From Cyanobium sp. N.Huapi 1H5 (GTDB lineage Bacteria > Cyanobacteriota > Cyanobacteriia > PCC-6307 > Cyanobiaceae): 64,000 nt of DNA. A program made the translations under genes and the position numbers. Under the pieces are notes generated by a model. It saw nothing but the letters and a program-made list of their open reading frames with translations. It searched no databases and had not been told where the DNA came from. Below, piece after piece: positions 31,668-42,050 of the stretch; the stretch's first letter is position 1; every line of letters begins with the position of its first letter. Where the stretch lies: the NCBI RefSeq assembly GCF_024345535.1, contig NZ_JAGQBH010000006.1, positions 180,047-244,046 of the forward strand, written 5' to 3'.

Positions 31668-32777
31668 TCACCAGAGGCCGCGGATCGGCGCGGGGGCCGG
31701 TTCGGGCTGGAAGACCGGCGCTGGAGCCGGTGCGGGCTGCATGACGGGTTCCGGCTCCGGGGTGGGGGCGGGCGCGGCCGCCACAGGGCGGGCACCGAAG
31801 CGGTAACGGAAGCCGATCTTGCCGCCGAAGCTGTTGAAAGCGTCGAAGGTCAGGTTCTCGGAGGAATAACCGCCGGCACCTTGATAGACGCCCTCAAGGT
31901 AGACATCGGAGTTGTAGCTCATGGCGTAGCTGACACCGACCTTGGCCTGCCAGCCGAACAGCCCCTTGTTGACGCTGTTGGTGGGGAAGCCGTTGAGACT
32001 GAAACTCGGCGTGCTCAGGTTGGTGTACCCGATGCCACCGCCGATGTAGGGCGTCCAGCGGCTGTTGGTTTCGATGTCGTAGTAGAGGCTGGCCAGCACA
32101 TCATTCTTGTTGATGATGCCGGAGACGTTGTTGGTGAAGGGCACGATGCCGAAGGCACCGAAGCCGATCGGATTGGCGGCACCAACGGCGTTGAGGCTGG
32201 CCCGGCTGTAGCCGTAGGTGAGCTCGGCGCGCAGGGCGCCGAAGTCGTAACCGACGCCCACATCACCGGAGAAGCCGCCGCCGAGGTCAAGCTTGGTGGA
32301 GTTGTTGTTGCCGAAGTTGAACAGCAGCGGCGTGAAGAAGGGTGAAACGAGCGTGCCCGTGCTGTTGACCGTCTGGTCGCTGGGGGTCTGGGCGCCGGCA
32401 CCGATGGTGAGGTACCACCCCTTGGCGGAATAGACCTCCTTCACCACCGGCTGGGGGTAGGTCTGGGCGATGAGGGTGGCGTCCGGAGAAACCTGGGAAT
32501 CCAGGCTTGCGCTGGGAGCTTCCACTGTCGGCGGGGATTCCAGGGCCGGAACCGCCGTGGCGGCAGGATCACTGGGTCCGGCTTCCACAAGCCCGGGAAG
32601 ACTGGCAGACGATTCCGAAGTCACGGGATTCGTCACTGGCTCGGTGCGTTCGCCAGCAGGCCTGAGCTCCGCCATCGCGGGACCGCCAAGCAGGAGACCA
32701 CCGGTTGCGGCGATTCCCACCCCGCGGAGAAATGTTCTCGTGAACTGCTTCGTGAAATTCCTTGTGGAATACGTCAT
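31668..32777 (-). CDS. outer-membrane beta-barrel protein with Pro-rich tail
   Basis: A 369-residue exported protein. The signal peptide (about residues 1-36, ending GGPAMA) is followed by a Pro/Ser/Thr-rich linker to about residue 110, then by alternating hydrophobic strands with aromatic ends (WYLTIGAGAQ, VGVGYDFGALRAELTYGYSR, WTPYIGGGIGYTNL, WQAKVGVSYAMSYNSDVYLEGVYQ), a pattern of an OmpA/P44-like eight-strand barrel. A repetitive tail of EPEPVMQPAPAPAPVFQPEP follows and ends GLW. ATG 32777 has an AGGAG about 10 nt upstream; ATG 32801 is the alternative. It interrupts the hyp genes between hypA and hypB. Confidence 0.8.
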   Translation of the reverse strand: MTYSTRNFTKQFTRTFLRGVGIAATGGLLLGGPAMAELRPAGERTEPVTNPVTSESSASLPGLVEAGPSDPAATAVPALESPPTVEAPSASLDSQVSPDATLIAQTYPQPVVKEVYSAKGWYLTIGAGAQTPSDQTVNSTGTLVSPFFTPLLFNFGNNNSTKLDLGGGFSGDVGVGYDFGALRAELTYGYSRASLNAVGAANPIGFGAFGIVPFTNNVSGIINKNDVLASLYYDIETNSRWTPYIGGGIGYTNLSTPSFSLNGFPTNSVNKGLFGWQAKVGVSYAMSYNSDVYLEGVYQGAGGYSSENLTFDAFNSFGGKIGFRYRFGARPVAAAPAPTPEPEPVMQPAPAPAPVFQPEPAPAPIRGLW

Positions 32778-32974
32778 GGGGGTTGTGCTCCTCTCACTCA
32801 TTTACAGATAAACCCGCGCCCTGGACGAATTAGCAGGCCATGGACAGCATCAGCCCTGGCACAGAGAGTCCAAAAAAAGAAAACTTGCACAAGATTACGT
32901 TTCGCCCCTGAATCCATCGCCCATTGAGCTTCAACATAAAATAGATAGAAATTTTTCCGGTCCTGAGCGGGATC

Positions 32975-32993
32975 ACCGCCAACGTCGGGCGGT
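32975..32993 (-). terminator. hairpin downstream of hypA
   Basis: The perfect 6-bp inverted repeat ACCGCC/GGCGGT with a 7-nt loop lies just past the hypA stop. No T tract follows on the minus strand, so it is at best a weak or factor-assisted terminator, or a 3' stabiliser. The rest of 32802-32974 is AT-rich and presumably holds the promoter of the beta-barrel gene; I cannot fix its elements. Confidence 0.3.
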
Positions 32994-33001
32994 TCTCCGG
33001 C

Positions 33002-33343
33002 TCAGTCGAGCTCCAGGGAGGCCAGCTGCAGCTCCCGGCCCCGCAGCAGCTCCCGGCTGATGCGGCCGCAGCGGGGGCAATCGCAGCAGCCATCGCGCGC
33101 CGCGAAGGGCTGACCGCAGGCGGCACAGAGGCATTCGGCGCTCACCGCCTCGATCACCAGCCGGGAGCCGGCGGCGATCGTGTCCGCCATCACCACCTGA
33201 TGGGCCAGCCGCAGGGCCTCGATCTCCACCCCCGCCAGGCTGCCCACCCGCAGGGTGATGGCGGTGATGCGGCGGGCCCCGTGCAGGGCGGCCTGCTCCA
33301 GGGCCTGCTCCCGCACCGCGTCCATCAGGCTCAATTCATGCAT
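33002..33343 (-). CDS. hypA: hydrogenase nickel metallochaperone HypA
   Basis: A 113-residue nickel-binding protein starting MHELSLMD, where the N-terminal His 2 is the known Ni ligand. The zinc-binding site is formed by CLCAACG and CDCPRCG around residues 75-95. It delivers Ni together with HypB to the HoxH precursor. The start overlaps the end of the hoxW protease gene by 8 nt. The longer open frame upstream is a shadow of hoxW. Confidence 0.95.
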   Translation of the reverse strand: MHELSLMDAVREQALEQAALHGARRITAITLRVGSLAGVEIEALRLAHQVVMADTIAAGSRLVIEAVSAECLCAACGQPFAARDGCCDCPRCGRISRELLRGRELQLASLELD

Positions 33344-33785
33344 GGGGCACCGCCCCCTCCCGCAACCAGCCCCGCAGCAGCCGGCGCGCCTGGGGCAGCT
33401 GGCGCCGCAGCTGCGGCGAGAAGCGATCGCCCCAGGAGAAATCGAAGGCCGGCACCAGCAGCTCGTGGGCCGGCACGCTGCGGCCGAACAGCTGTTCGGC
33501 CAGGGCCAGCAGCCGGGCGGGCGCCACCCGGTGCGTGTCCCGCTCCCAGCCATCCGTGGCCAGCAGGGGCCGCAACAGACAGTGGCTGCGCGGGGGCGCC
33601 AGCCAGGCATCGACGATCAGCAGTCGGTCGGCCGCGGCCACGGCTTCAGCCAGTTCGGGGGTGAGCTGATGGCGCTGCACCCCGAGGCCCTCCACCAGGT
33701 GCCAGCCCACCCCGTCATCGCCCCGCAGGGGGTTGCCGATACCGATCAGCAGCGCGCCTCCGGTGCCGATGCCGGCGGCGCTCAT
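33336..33785 (-). CDS. hoxW: hydrogenase maturation protease HoxW
   Basis: A 149-residue HycI/HoxW-type endopeptidase that removes the C-terminal tail of HoxH after nickel insertion. It shows [19 protein letters not shown] at the N-terminus, the metal-sensing acidic residue in LIVDAW, and later [16 protein letters not shown]. The ATG overlaps the hoxH stop by 4 nt, placing the protease directly after its substrate as in other cyanobacterial hox clusters. Confidence 0.93.
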   Translation of the reverse strand: MSAAGIGTGGALLIGIGNPLRGDDGVGWHLVEGLGVQRHQLTPELAEAVAAADRLLIVDAWLAPPRSHCLLRPLLATDGWERDTHRVAPARLLALAEQLFGRSVPAHELLVPAFDFSWGDRFSPQLRRQLPQARRLLRGWLREGAVPHA

Positions 33786-35224
33786 CCCCGCAGGCGCTCG
33801 GCCAGCACCGTGCCGTCGGCGGCCAGCAGCTGCAGGCGCAGCGGCATCTGGCCGGCGGCGTGGGTGGAGCAGGAGAGGCAGGGGTCGAAGCAGCGGATGC
33901 CCGCCTCCACCCGGTTGAGCATCGCCTCGGGGATCTCGGCGCCGGCGGGCACCGGATCGGGGATGTACTCCTTGGCGATCTGGTGCACGGTGCGGTTCAT
34001 CGCCAGGTTGTTCTGGCCGGTGGCGATGATCAGGTTGACGCTGGTGAGCAGGCCGTCGTCATCCACCTTGTAGTGGTGGAAGAGGGTGCCCCGGGGCGCC
34101 TCGCTCACCCCCACCGCCTCATTGCGGTTGAGGGAGGCCCGCAGCCGGATGCGGCCGTGCATCAGTTCGGGATCCTGCACCAGGATCTCGATCGCCTCCA
34201 GACAGGCCACGATCTCCACCAGCCGCGCGTGGTGGTAGGCGAAGGACGAGGTGGCGGGCTGGCCGCTGCGCTGGCGCAGCTCCGCCAGCTCCCGGTCGGC
34301 CCAGGGGGTGCCGACGCTGCCACAGACGTTGAGCCGGGCCAGAGGACCCACCCGGTAGATGCCGTCCGGATAGCCGAGGGGTTTGTAGTAGGGGAACTTG
34401 AGGTAGCTCCAGGGTTCCACCGCCTCGCCGAGGTATTCGGCGTAGTCGTCCTCACTGAGCTGGTCGGCCACGATCGCCCCGGTGGCGTCCCGGAAGCGGA
34501 TGCGCCCCTCGATGTGCTCCCAGAGCCCGGTCGGGGTCACCAGACCCATGAACAGGCTGGGGAAGTCGCCGAAGACCCGCTGCTCCTTCTGCAGGGGGCC
34601 ATCGAGCAGCGTCTTGTAGAGCTCCAGCGCCAGGGTCACCGTGGCGCGGGCCTCCGGCAGGCGGTCGAGAATCCAGTCCTTGGCCTCCTGGCTCAGGGGG
34701 GAGCGCACGCCCCCGGGCACCGCCCAGGCGGAATGGATCTTGCGGCCCCCCAGCAGCTCCAGGATCTGCTGGCCGAACTGGCGCAGGCGGATGCCGGCCC
34801 GGGCCAGGTCGGGGTCGGCGGCCATCAGACCGAAGACGTTGCGTTTGGCCGGATCGCTCTCCCAGCCCAGCAGGAAATCGGGGCTGCTGAGGTGGAAGAA
34901 GGAGAGGGCGTGGGACTGGGTGAGCTGGGCCAGGTTGAGCAGGCGCCGCAGCTTGTCGGCCGCCGGGGGGATCGAAAGCGCCAGCAGCTTGTCGCCGGTC
35001 TTGGCGGCCGCCAGCAGGTGGCTCACCGGGCAGATGCCGCAGATGCGGGCCGTGATGCCCGCCATCTCGGTGAAGGGGCGGCCCTCGCAGAACTTCTCGA
35101 AACCCCGGTACTCCACCACGTGGAAGCGGGTGTCGGTGAGGTGGCCGGCCTCATCGAGGTGGAGGGTGATCTTGGCGTGGCCCTCGATGCGGGTCACCGG
35201 ATCGATGATGACGGTGCGGGTCAT
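33782..35224 (-). CDS. hoxH: bidirectional NiFe hydrogenase large subunit HoxH
   Basis: The catalytic subunit of the NAD(P)+-linked bidirectional hydrogenase. Both nickel-ligand motifs are intact: RICGIC at residues 60-65 and DPCLSCSTH at 447-455. A 25-residue tail follows His 455 and is expected to be clipped by HoxW. The 480-residue length is normal for HoxH. It is 10 bp downstream of hoxY. The complete ligand set argues for a functional enzyme. Confidence 0.97.
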   Translation of the reverse strand: MTRTVIIDPVTRIEGHAKITLHLDEAGHLTDTRFHVVEYRGFEKFCEGRPFTEMAGITARICGICPVSHLLAAAKTGDKLLALSIPPAADKLRRLLNLAQLTQSHALSFFHLSSPDFLLGWESDPAKRNVFGLMAADPDLARAGIRLRQFGQQILELLGGRKIHSAWAVPGGVRSPLSQEAKDWILDRLPEARATVTLALELYKTLLDGPLQKEQRVFGDFPSLFMGLVTPTGLWEHIEGRIRFRDATGAIVADQLSEDDYAEYLGEAVEPWSYLKFPYYKPLGYPDGIYRVGPLARLNVCGSVGTPWADRELAELRQRSGQPATSSFAYHHARLVEIVACLEAIEILVQDPELMHGRIRLRASLNRNEAVGVSEAPRGTLFHHYKVDDDGLLTSVNLIIATGQNNLAMNRTVHQIAKEYIPDPVPAGAEIPEAMLNRVEAGIRCFDPCLSCSTHAAGQMPLRLQLLAADGTVLAERLRG

Positions 35225-35234
35225 GGCGAGGTCC

Positions 35235-35813
35235 TCATCCGAAGCGCAGCATGGCGGGCCCCTCCATCACGGGCCGCTCGCCGGCCAGCAACGGGGTGAT
35301 CGCCTCGCGGATGCGCTCGGCGGAGGGGGGGCAGCCCGGCAGGTAGAGGTCCACCGGGATCACCTCATGCAGGGGCAGCACCCGGGGCAGGAGTTCGGGA
35401 ACGATGCCGGGGGCGAAGGGCAGCTGGCCCGTGGCATCGGCCAGCTCCAGATAGCCCCGCTCCAGCACCGCCTTGGCGCCGTCGTGGCCGCCATCGAGCA
35501 GGTTGCGCAGGCCGGGCACGTTGGCCGTCACGGCGCAGTCGCCGAAGGAGATCACCAGGGCCGTGCGCTCGCGCACCTGCAGGGCCAGCTCCAGGTTATC
35601 GACGTTGGCCACCGCCCCCTCCACCAGGGCGATGTCGACGTTCTCCGGGTAGATCTTGACGTCGGTGCCGACGGGAGAGAAGACCACATCCACCTTCTCG
35701 GCCAGGTCGAAGAGGAATTCGTCCAGGTCGAGAAACGACATATGGCAGCCGGAGCAGCCCGCCAGCCAGACGGTGGCGAGGCGCAGCTTGGCGGCGGGCG
35801 GAGAGGGGGTCAT
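35235..35813 (-). CDS. hoxY: bidirectional hydrogenase small subunit HoxY
   Basis: A 192-residue small subunit carrying the proximal Fe-S cluster next to the NiFe site. Cluster Cys residues are in [28 protein letters not shown] and [11 protein letters not shown]. As usual for HoxY it is short and lacks the Tat signal of uptake hydrogenases, so the enzyme faces the cytoplasm. It follows hoxU by 11 bp. Confidence 0.96.
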   Translation of the reverse strand: MTPSPPAAKLRLATVWLAGCSGCHMSFLDLDEFLFDLAEKVDVVFSPVGTDVKIYPENVDIALVEGAVANVDNLELALQVRERTALVISFGDCAVTANVPGLRNLLDGGHDGAKAVLERGYLELADATGQLPFAPGIVPELLPRVLPLHEVIPVDLYLPGCPPSAERIREAITPLLAGERPVMEGPAMLRFG

Positions 35814-35824
35814 GGGTTAGGGGG

Positions 35825-36543
35825 TCACTGGTTGTGCCAGCGGTGCTGGTCGCGGGCGCTGCGCAGCAGGGCGGGCAGGCTGGCGTCGGGCTGTTTCTCG
35901 GCGGTGGTGTCGGTGTTGCGGAACAGGGCACCGGTGGGGCACACCTCGACGCACTTGCCGCAGGAGGTGCAGGCCTGCACCTGGCCCCAGGGCTCATCGA
36001 GGCCGGCGACGATGTGGCACTGGCCGCCGCGGCTGCCGATGTCCCAGACGTGGGCCCCCTCGATCTCATCGCACACCCGCACGCAGCGGGTGCAGAGGAT
36101 GCAGCGGTTGTGGTCGAGGGTGAACTGGGGGTGGGAGGCATCCACCGACCGCTGGGGGTACTGGTAGGGGAAGCGGGAATGGTCCATGCCCACGGTGACG
36201 GCCATGTCCTGCAGCTCGCAGTGGGTGTTGGCCACGCAGACGGCGCAGACGTGGTTGCCCTCGGCGAAGAACAGCTCCACCGCCATGCGCCGGTACTCCC
36301 TGAGCCGGGGCGTGTGGGTGTGCACCACCATCCCCTCGGCGGCGGCGGTGCTGCAGGCGGGCAGCAGCTTGTTCGACCCCTCCACTTCCACCAGGCACAG
36401 CCGGCAGGAAGAGACAGGATTGAGGCCATCAAGGTGGCAGAGGGTGGGGACGTCGGCCGCGGCGGCCCGGGTGGCCTCCAGCAGGCTGGCGCCGGCCGGC
36501 ACGGCCACGTCCTGGCCATTGACGTTGAGGGTGACGACGGCCA

Positions 36544-36544
<1 letters not shown>
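35825..36544 (-). CDS. hoxU: hydrogenase diaphorase subunit HoxU
   Basis: A 239-residue Fe-S protein homologous to the N-terminal part of complex I NuoG. It has a 2Fe-2S ferredoxin domain (CHLDGL, SSCRLCLVEVEG, LLPACST), the His/Cys cluster region (CAVCVANTHCELQ) and two 4Fe-4S motifs (CILCTRCVRVCDE, CTSCGKCVEVCP). It links HoxF and HoxE to HoxYH. The ATG shares one base with the hoxF stop (TGATG). Confidence 0.96.
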
Positions 36545-38160
<1,616 letters not shown>

Positions 38161-38214
38161 GGTGAACCGGAAGCGCCTCCCCTTCTGCTAGCCAGGAAAT
38201 GGCCGGGGCGCCGT

Positions 38215-39270
38215 TCAGCGGCCCCTGAAGAGGCCTCGGGCGATGGTGTCCTCCGTGGCGGGCAGGGGGGTGTTGGCTGGGATGACGCCATTGGCGTAGA
38301 GCACCTGGCGGATCTGCTCCAGCAGCGGGGGCAGGTTGTTCTGTTCCGGGTCGAGCAGTTCGTACTGCTCCTGGGTCCCGGGAAAGCGGATCCCCCCCAG
38401 CACGGCCTCGGCGGTGCCGGGATCGAGGCCGAGGTAATCGGCCACCTCATGGCGGACGGCGGCCGGACGTTGCCTCTCCTCCGCCCGCACCGCCTGCCAG
38501 CCCTGGACGAGGGCGAGGACGGCGTCGGGGTGAAGGCGCAGAAACTCGGGATCGACCGCGAGCACATCGAGGATCTCGTTGGGGAGCTGGCGGCTGGTGA
38601 AAAGCGTGTGCAGGGGCAGGGCACGCAGCAGCCGCTCGCTGCGGGGTGGGTAGCTCACCACCGCCGCCACCGTCCCCTGCCGCAGGGACGCCTCCCATGC
38701 GGTGGCGGGCAGGAACCGGAGCTGGGACGGCAGCGGAGGGGGGAGGTCCTCAGACTCGAAGGCGCGGGCCAGCAGATAGCGGGAAAGGCTGCTGCGGTCG
38801 AGGGCGATCGGCCGGCCGACCAGACCTTTGAGATCCCTCACAACCTTGAGGGCCAGCAGCTGGTCGCCACCGCGTGATTCATCGATCACGTAGACGATCA
38901 CCGGACAGCGCTCCGGTGCCACCCCACAGATGGTCACCACATCGATCGCCGTGGTGGCGATCGCCTGGGCCGCCCCCGCGATGTAGGCCTGCACCGCGCG
39001 GTCGTTGTCGGCGAAGTTGCGCAGGTCCAGAGTGAGTCTGCGGGGGTCGTAGTGCTGTCGGGCCTGGGCCAGGGCGAAGTAGGCGTAGCCCGGCCAGGGA
39101 TTCATCGCCAGCACGAAGCGGGGAGGCTGGCTGGGGCAGCCGGTCAGCAGCGACACCACCAGGGCCGCCAGAACCGCCAGCGCACCGTTCCGGGGCTGAT
39201 GGCCGTTCCGGGGCCGCCAGCCCATCCGGCGCCTTCCCGGGGGAATGGCGAAGCCAGCGACAGCCCCCAT
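38215..39270 (-). CDS. ABC-type substrate-binding lipoprotein (NMT1/SsuA-like)
   Basis: A 351-residue periplasmic binding protein of the nitrate/sulfonate/taurine group. An N-terminal hydrophobic stretch ends in the lipobox LLTGC; the mature part begins with FVLAMNPWPGYAYFALA and continues through DVVTICGVAPERCPVIVYVIDES. No permease or ATPase is adjacent, so it may be an orphan receptor or sensory protein. The ATG at 39225 (MGWRPRN) is a plausible alternative that would leave more promoter space against the divergent c-di-GMP gene. Confidence 0.8.
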   Translation of the reverse strand: MGAVAGFAIPPGRRRMGWRPRNGHQPRNGALAVLAALVVSLLTGCPSQPPRFVLAMNPWPGYAYFALAQARQHYDPRRLTLDLRNFADNDRAVQAYIAGAAQAIATTAIDVVTICGVAPERCPVIVYVIDESRGGDQLLALKVVRDLKGLVGRPIALDRSSLSRYLLARAFESEDLPPPLPSQLRFLPATAWEASLRQGTVAAVVSYPPRSERLLRALPLHTLFTSRQLPNEILDVLAVDPEFLRLHPDAVLALVQGWQAVRAEERQRPAAVRHEVADYLGLDPGTAEAVLGGIRFPGTQEQYELLDPEQNNLPPLLEQIRQVLYANGVIPANTPLPATEDTIARGLFRGR

Positions 39271-39299
39271 GGGTGGGCCAGAAATGTGAAAAAAGTATT

Positions 39300-42050
39300 A
39301 TGGGTGATCAGAGTGAACGGTTTCCTTCCCGCCCGGCCCCGCCGCCGCGTCCCCCCCTGCTGCCTTCTCCGCCGCCAGATGAGCGCCAGCGCCGGGAGTC
39401 GAGCTCCCCGGTGGCTGCCGTGCTGGCCATCGGAGTCCTGGTCACCAGCCTGTTGACCTGGCGCAGCGTCCTTCAGACGACCGAGGAGCACGGCGACTGG
39501 GAGCAGCCTGCGGCTGACCTCGCCATTGCCGCCCTGCACCGGAAACTGGACAACACCGAATCGGTGCTGCGGGGTCTGGTCGGCCTTCAGATGGCATCCC
39601 AGGAGGTCACCCTCGGTGAGCTGCAGCGGTTCGTCGGTGCCCTCGAGAGCGATGGCCGCAGCCTGGAGGGCATCAGCACCCTTGGCTTCGCGACGGCCGC
39701 TTCCGGGCGGGCGCCGATTCGGTTGGTGGCTCCGATGGATCCCGGCAGCCGCGCCGTGCTGGGGTCGGATCTCTGGTCGTGGGTGCGGGGCTCCGGCAAG
39801 GAGCTCAGCCAGGAATCCGCACCCCCGGAAGGATGGCTGCTCCCCGGCCGGGGACGACCGGGGGAGCCGGCCTTCCTGGTGCAGGTCCTGCCCTTCGGCA
39901 GCAGCCCGGGCACGGTCGCCACAGGGTCTCCACCGGCGACACGCTGGGCTTTCGCCATTTTGCCGGTTCGAGATGTGATGCGGGCAGCCCTGAGCCACCC
40001 GTTGGTCCGGATGGAACAGCCCGTGGATCTGCAGCTGTACTTCGGCGATCGCCCCGACCCCGCCCAGCTCCTCTACGACTCTCGCAACCTCCCTGCGGCC
40101 GGCGTCCTGCCCCATGCCCGCGCCCACAGGCTCGACACCGGGGGCCAGCGGTGGTTATTGCTGGTGCACCCCCTGCATGGCTCCGCCCCCTGGCTGCCCC
40201 CCTGGTCGGCGGTGCTGCTGCTGGGCCTGACCACCAGCCTGCTGGCCGCCCTGCTGACCCGGGAGCTGCAGCGGCGGCGGCGTCTGGCCGACCAGGAGGG
40301 CCTCAGCCTGGGGGAGCTGCGGAGCCAGCTGGAGGAGAGCCTCCGGTGGCTCCAGCTCCACCGCCGAGCCTGCTCCCTGATCCAGGAGGGGATCGTGGTC
40401 ACCGACCGGGACGGGGCGATCCTCGCCTGCAACGAGGCCTATGTCGCCATCACCGGCTACCCGGAGGAGGAGCTGGTGGGCCGCAATCCCCGCATGATGA
40501 ACTCCGGCTACCAGTCGAAGGAGTTCTTCGCCTCCCTGTGGGAGGAGCTGCTCGCCAGCGACTGCTGGGAAGGGGAGATCTGGAACCGACGCCGGAACGG
40601 CGAGGCCTATCCCGTCTGGATGCGGATGGGGGTGGTGCGGGACGGCTCCGGTGACCCCAGCCATTACATCGCCGCCCTGACCGACCAGACCGTGCTTCGG
40701 GAGAAGGACCGGCAGCTGGAGTATCTCGGTTTCCATGACCCCCTGACCCGCCTGCCCAACCTGCAGATGGCCGAACTGCGGCTGGGTCAGCTGTGCCAGC
40801 AGTCCCAGCCCCTGGTGGTGATCTGGATCGAACTGGACGGCATCAAGCGCATCGAGGAAAGCTTCGGCCAGGCCAAGGGCGATCAGCTGGTGCAGCTCGC
40901 CGTCGATCGGCTGGGCCACTTCGCGGGACCCGCGGACTTCATGGCCCAGGTCGGCAGGAACGAGTTCCTCATCGTGCATGCCCTGGAGGCGACCGGCCCC
41001 ACGGCCCTGGAGACGGCCCGCACCCTCATGGCCGCCCTCACCGATTCGATGGCTCCGGGGGGAGGGCTGGATCTCACCCTGTCGGCATGGGCGGGGGTGA
41101 GCTGCTTCCCCCAGGATTCGAGGGAGCCGGAAAATCTCCTCCTGTTCGCCGCCACGGCCCTCGGGCAGGCCAGGCGCCAGGGACCGCAGGCGGTGCTGCG
41201 GTACTCGAGCGAGATGACGGTCCGAAGTCGGCACCGCCTGGCGATCGAAGCCCATCTGCAGCGGGCGGTGGAAGGGGGCCAGCTGGAGCTGCTCTACCAG
41301 CCCCAGGTGGATGGCCAGGGGACCCTGCTGGGGGCCGAGGCCCTGCTGCGCTGGCGCAGTCCGAAATTCGGTTCGGTGTCTCCGTTGGAGTTCCTCCCCA
41401 TCGCCGAAGCCAGCGACCTGATCCACCGGATCGGGGCCTGGGTGCTGCAGGAGGCCTGCCGCCAGTGGCAGAAGTGGGTGCAGGTCGGCTTCGAACCCGG
41501 GCGGCTGGCGGTGAACCTCTCCACCCGCCAGTTCCAGGATTCCCACCAGACCGTGCCGGAACTGGTGCAGGCCTGTCTGAGTCGCACGGGGCTGGCCGCT
41601 GCCCGCCTGGAGCTGGAGATCACCGAGAGCTGCCTGATGCCGGCCCTCGGCACCCGGGAACAACTTCAAACCTTGGATGGCATGGGTGTGGAACTGGCGA
41701 TCGACGATTTCGGCACCGGTTTCTCCTCCCTGAGCACCATCCACAACTTTCCGGTCCACAAACTCAAGATCGACCGCTCCTTCGTGGATGGGGTCGACGG
41801 CAACCTCACCTCGCAGTCGATCGTGCGCGCCACCCTGGCCATGGCCGAGGGCCTCGGGGTGCACGTCCTGGCCGAGGGGGTGGAGCGGCCCGAGGAGCTG
41901 GACTTCCTGATCCGCTGCGGCTGTCCGGCCTTCCAGGGCTACCTGTTCAGCCGTCCCCTGTCGGCCGAGGGGTTCGAGGATCTGCTCCGCAGGGGAACAA
42001 GGCTCGGCCCGGTGGCGGGCGGTGCGCCGGCGGCGGTCCCCCTCCCATGA
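39300..42050 (+). CDS. CHASE-like/PAS/degenerate GGDEF/EAL c-di-GMP phosphodiesterase
   Basis: A 916-residue membrane signalling protein. A Pro-rich N-terminus leads to a TM helix, an extracytoplasmic CHASE-like sensor, a second TM (about residues 300-320) and a PAS domain (VVTDRDGAILACNEAYVAIT). The GGDEF domain has GRNEF at 552-556 and so is unlikely to make c-di-GMP. The EAL domain keeps EALLR from 680, VNLSTRQF, LEITES, IDDFGTGFSS, KLKIDRSF, LAEGVE and QGYLFSRPL, so phosphodiesterase activity is expected. A GTG at 39273 and an internal GTG before VAAVLAIGV are other starts. It overlaps the next gene by 4 nt. Confidence 0.88.
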   Translation: MGDQSERFPSRPAPPPRPPLLPSPPPDERQRRESSSPVAAVLAIGVLVTSLLTWRSVLQTTEEHGDWEQPAADLAIAALHRKLDNTESVLRGLVGLQMASQEVTLGELQRFVGALESDGRSLEGISTLGFATAASGRAPIRLVAPMDPGSRAVLGSDLWSWVRGSGKELSQESAPPEGWLLPGRGRPGEPAFLVQVLPFGSSPGTVATGSPPATRWAFAILPVRDVMRAALSHPLVRMEQPVDLQLYFGDRPDPAQLLYDSRNLPAAGVLPHARAHRLDTGGQRWLLLVHPLHGSAPWLPPWSAVLLLGLTTSLLAALLTRELQRRRRLADQEGLSLGELRSQLEESLRWLQLHRRACSLIQEGIVVTDRDGAILACNEAYVAITGYPEEELVGRNPRMMNSGYQSKEFFASLWEELLASDCWEGEIWNRRRNGEAYPVWMRMGVVRDGSGDPSHYIAALTDQTVLREKDRQLEYLGFHDPLTRLPNLQMAELRLGQLCQQSQPLVVIWIELDGIKRIEESFGQAKGDQLVQLAVDRLGHFAGPADFMAQVGRNEFLIVHALEATGPTALETARTLMAALTDSMAPGGGLDLTLSAWAGVSCFPQDSREPENLLLFAATALGQARRQGPQAVLRYSSEMTVRSRHRLAIEAHLQRAVEGGQLELLYQPQVDGQGTLLGAEALLRWRSPKFGSVSPLEFLPIAEASDLIHRIGAWVLQEACRQWQKWVQVGFEPGRLAVNLSTRQFQDSHQTVPELVQACLSRTGLAAARLELEITESCLMPALGTREQLQTLDGMGVELAIDDFGTGFSSLSTIHNFPVHKLKIDRSFVDGVDGNLTSQSIVRATLAMAEGLGVHVLAEGVERPEELDFLIRCGCPAFQGYLFSRPLSAEGFEDLLRRGTRLGPVAGGAPAAVPLP

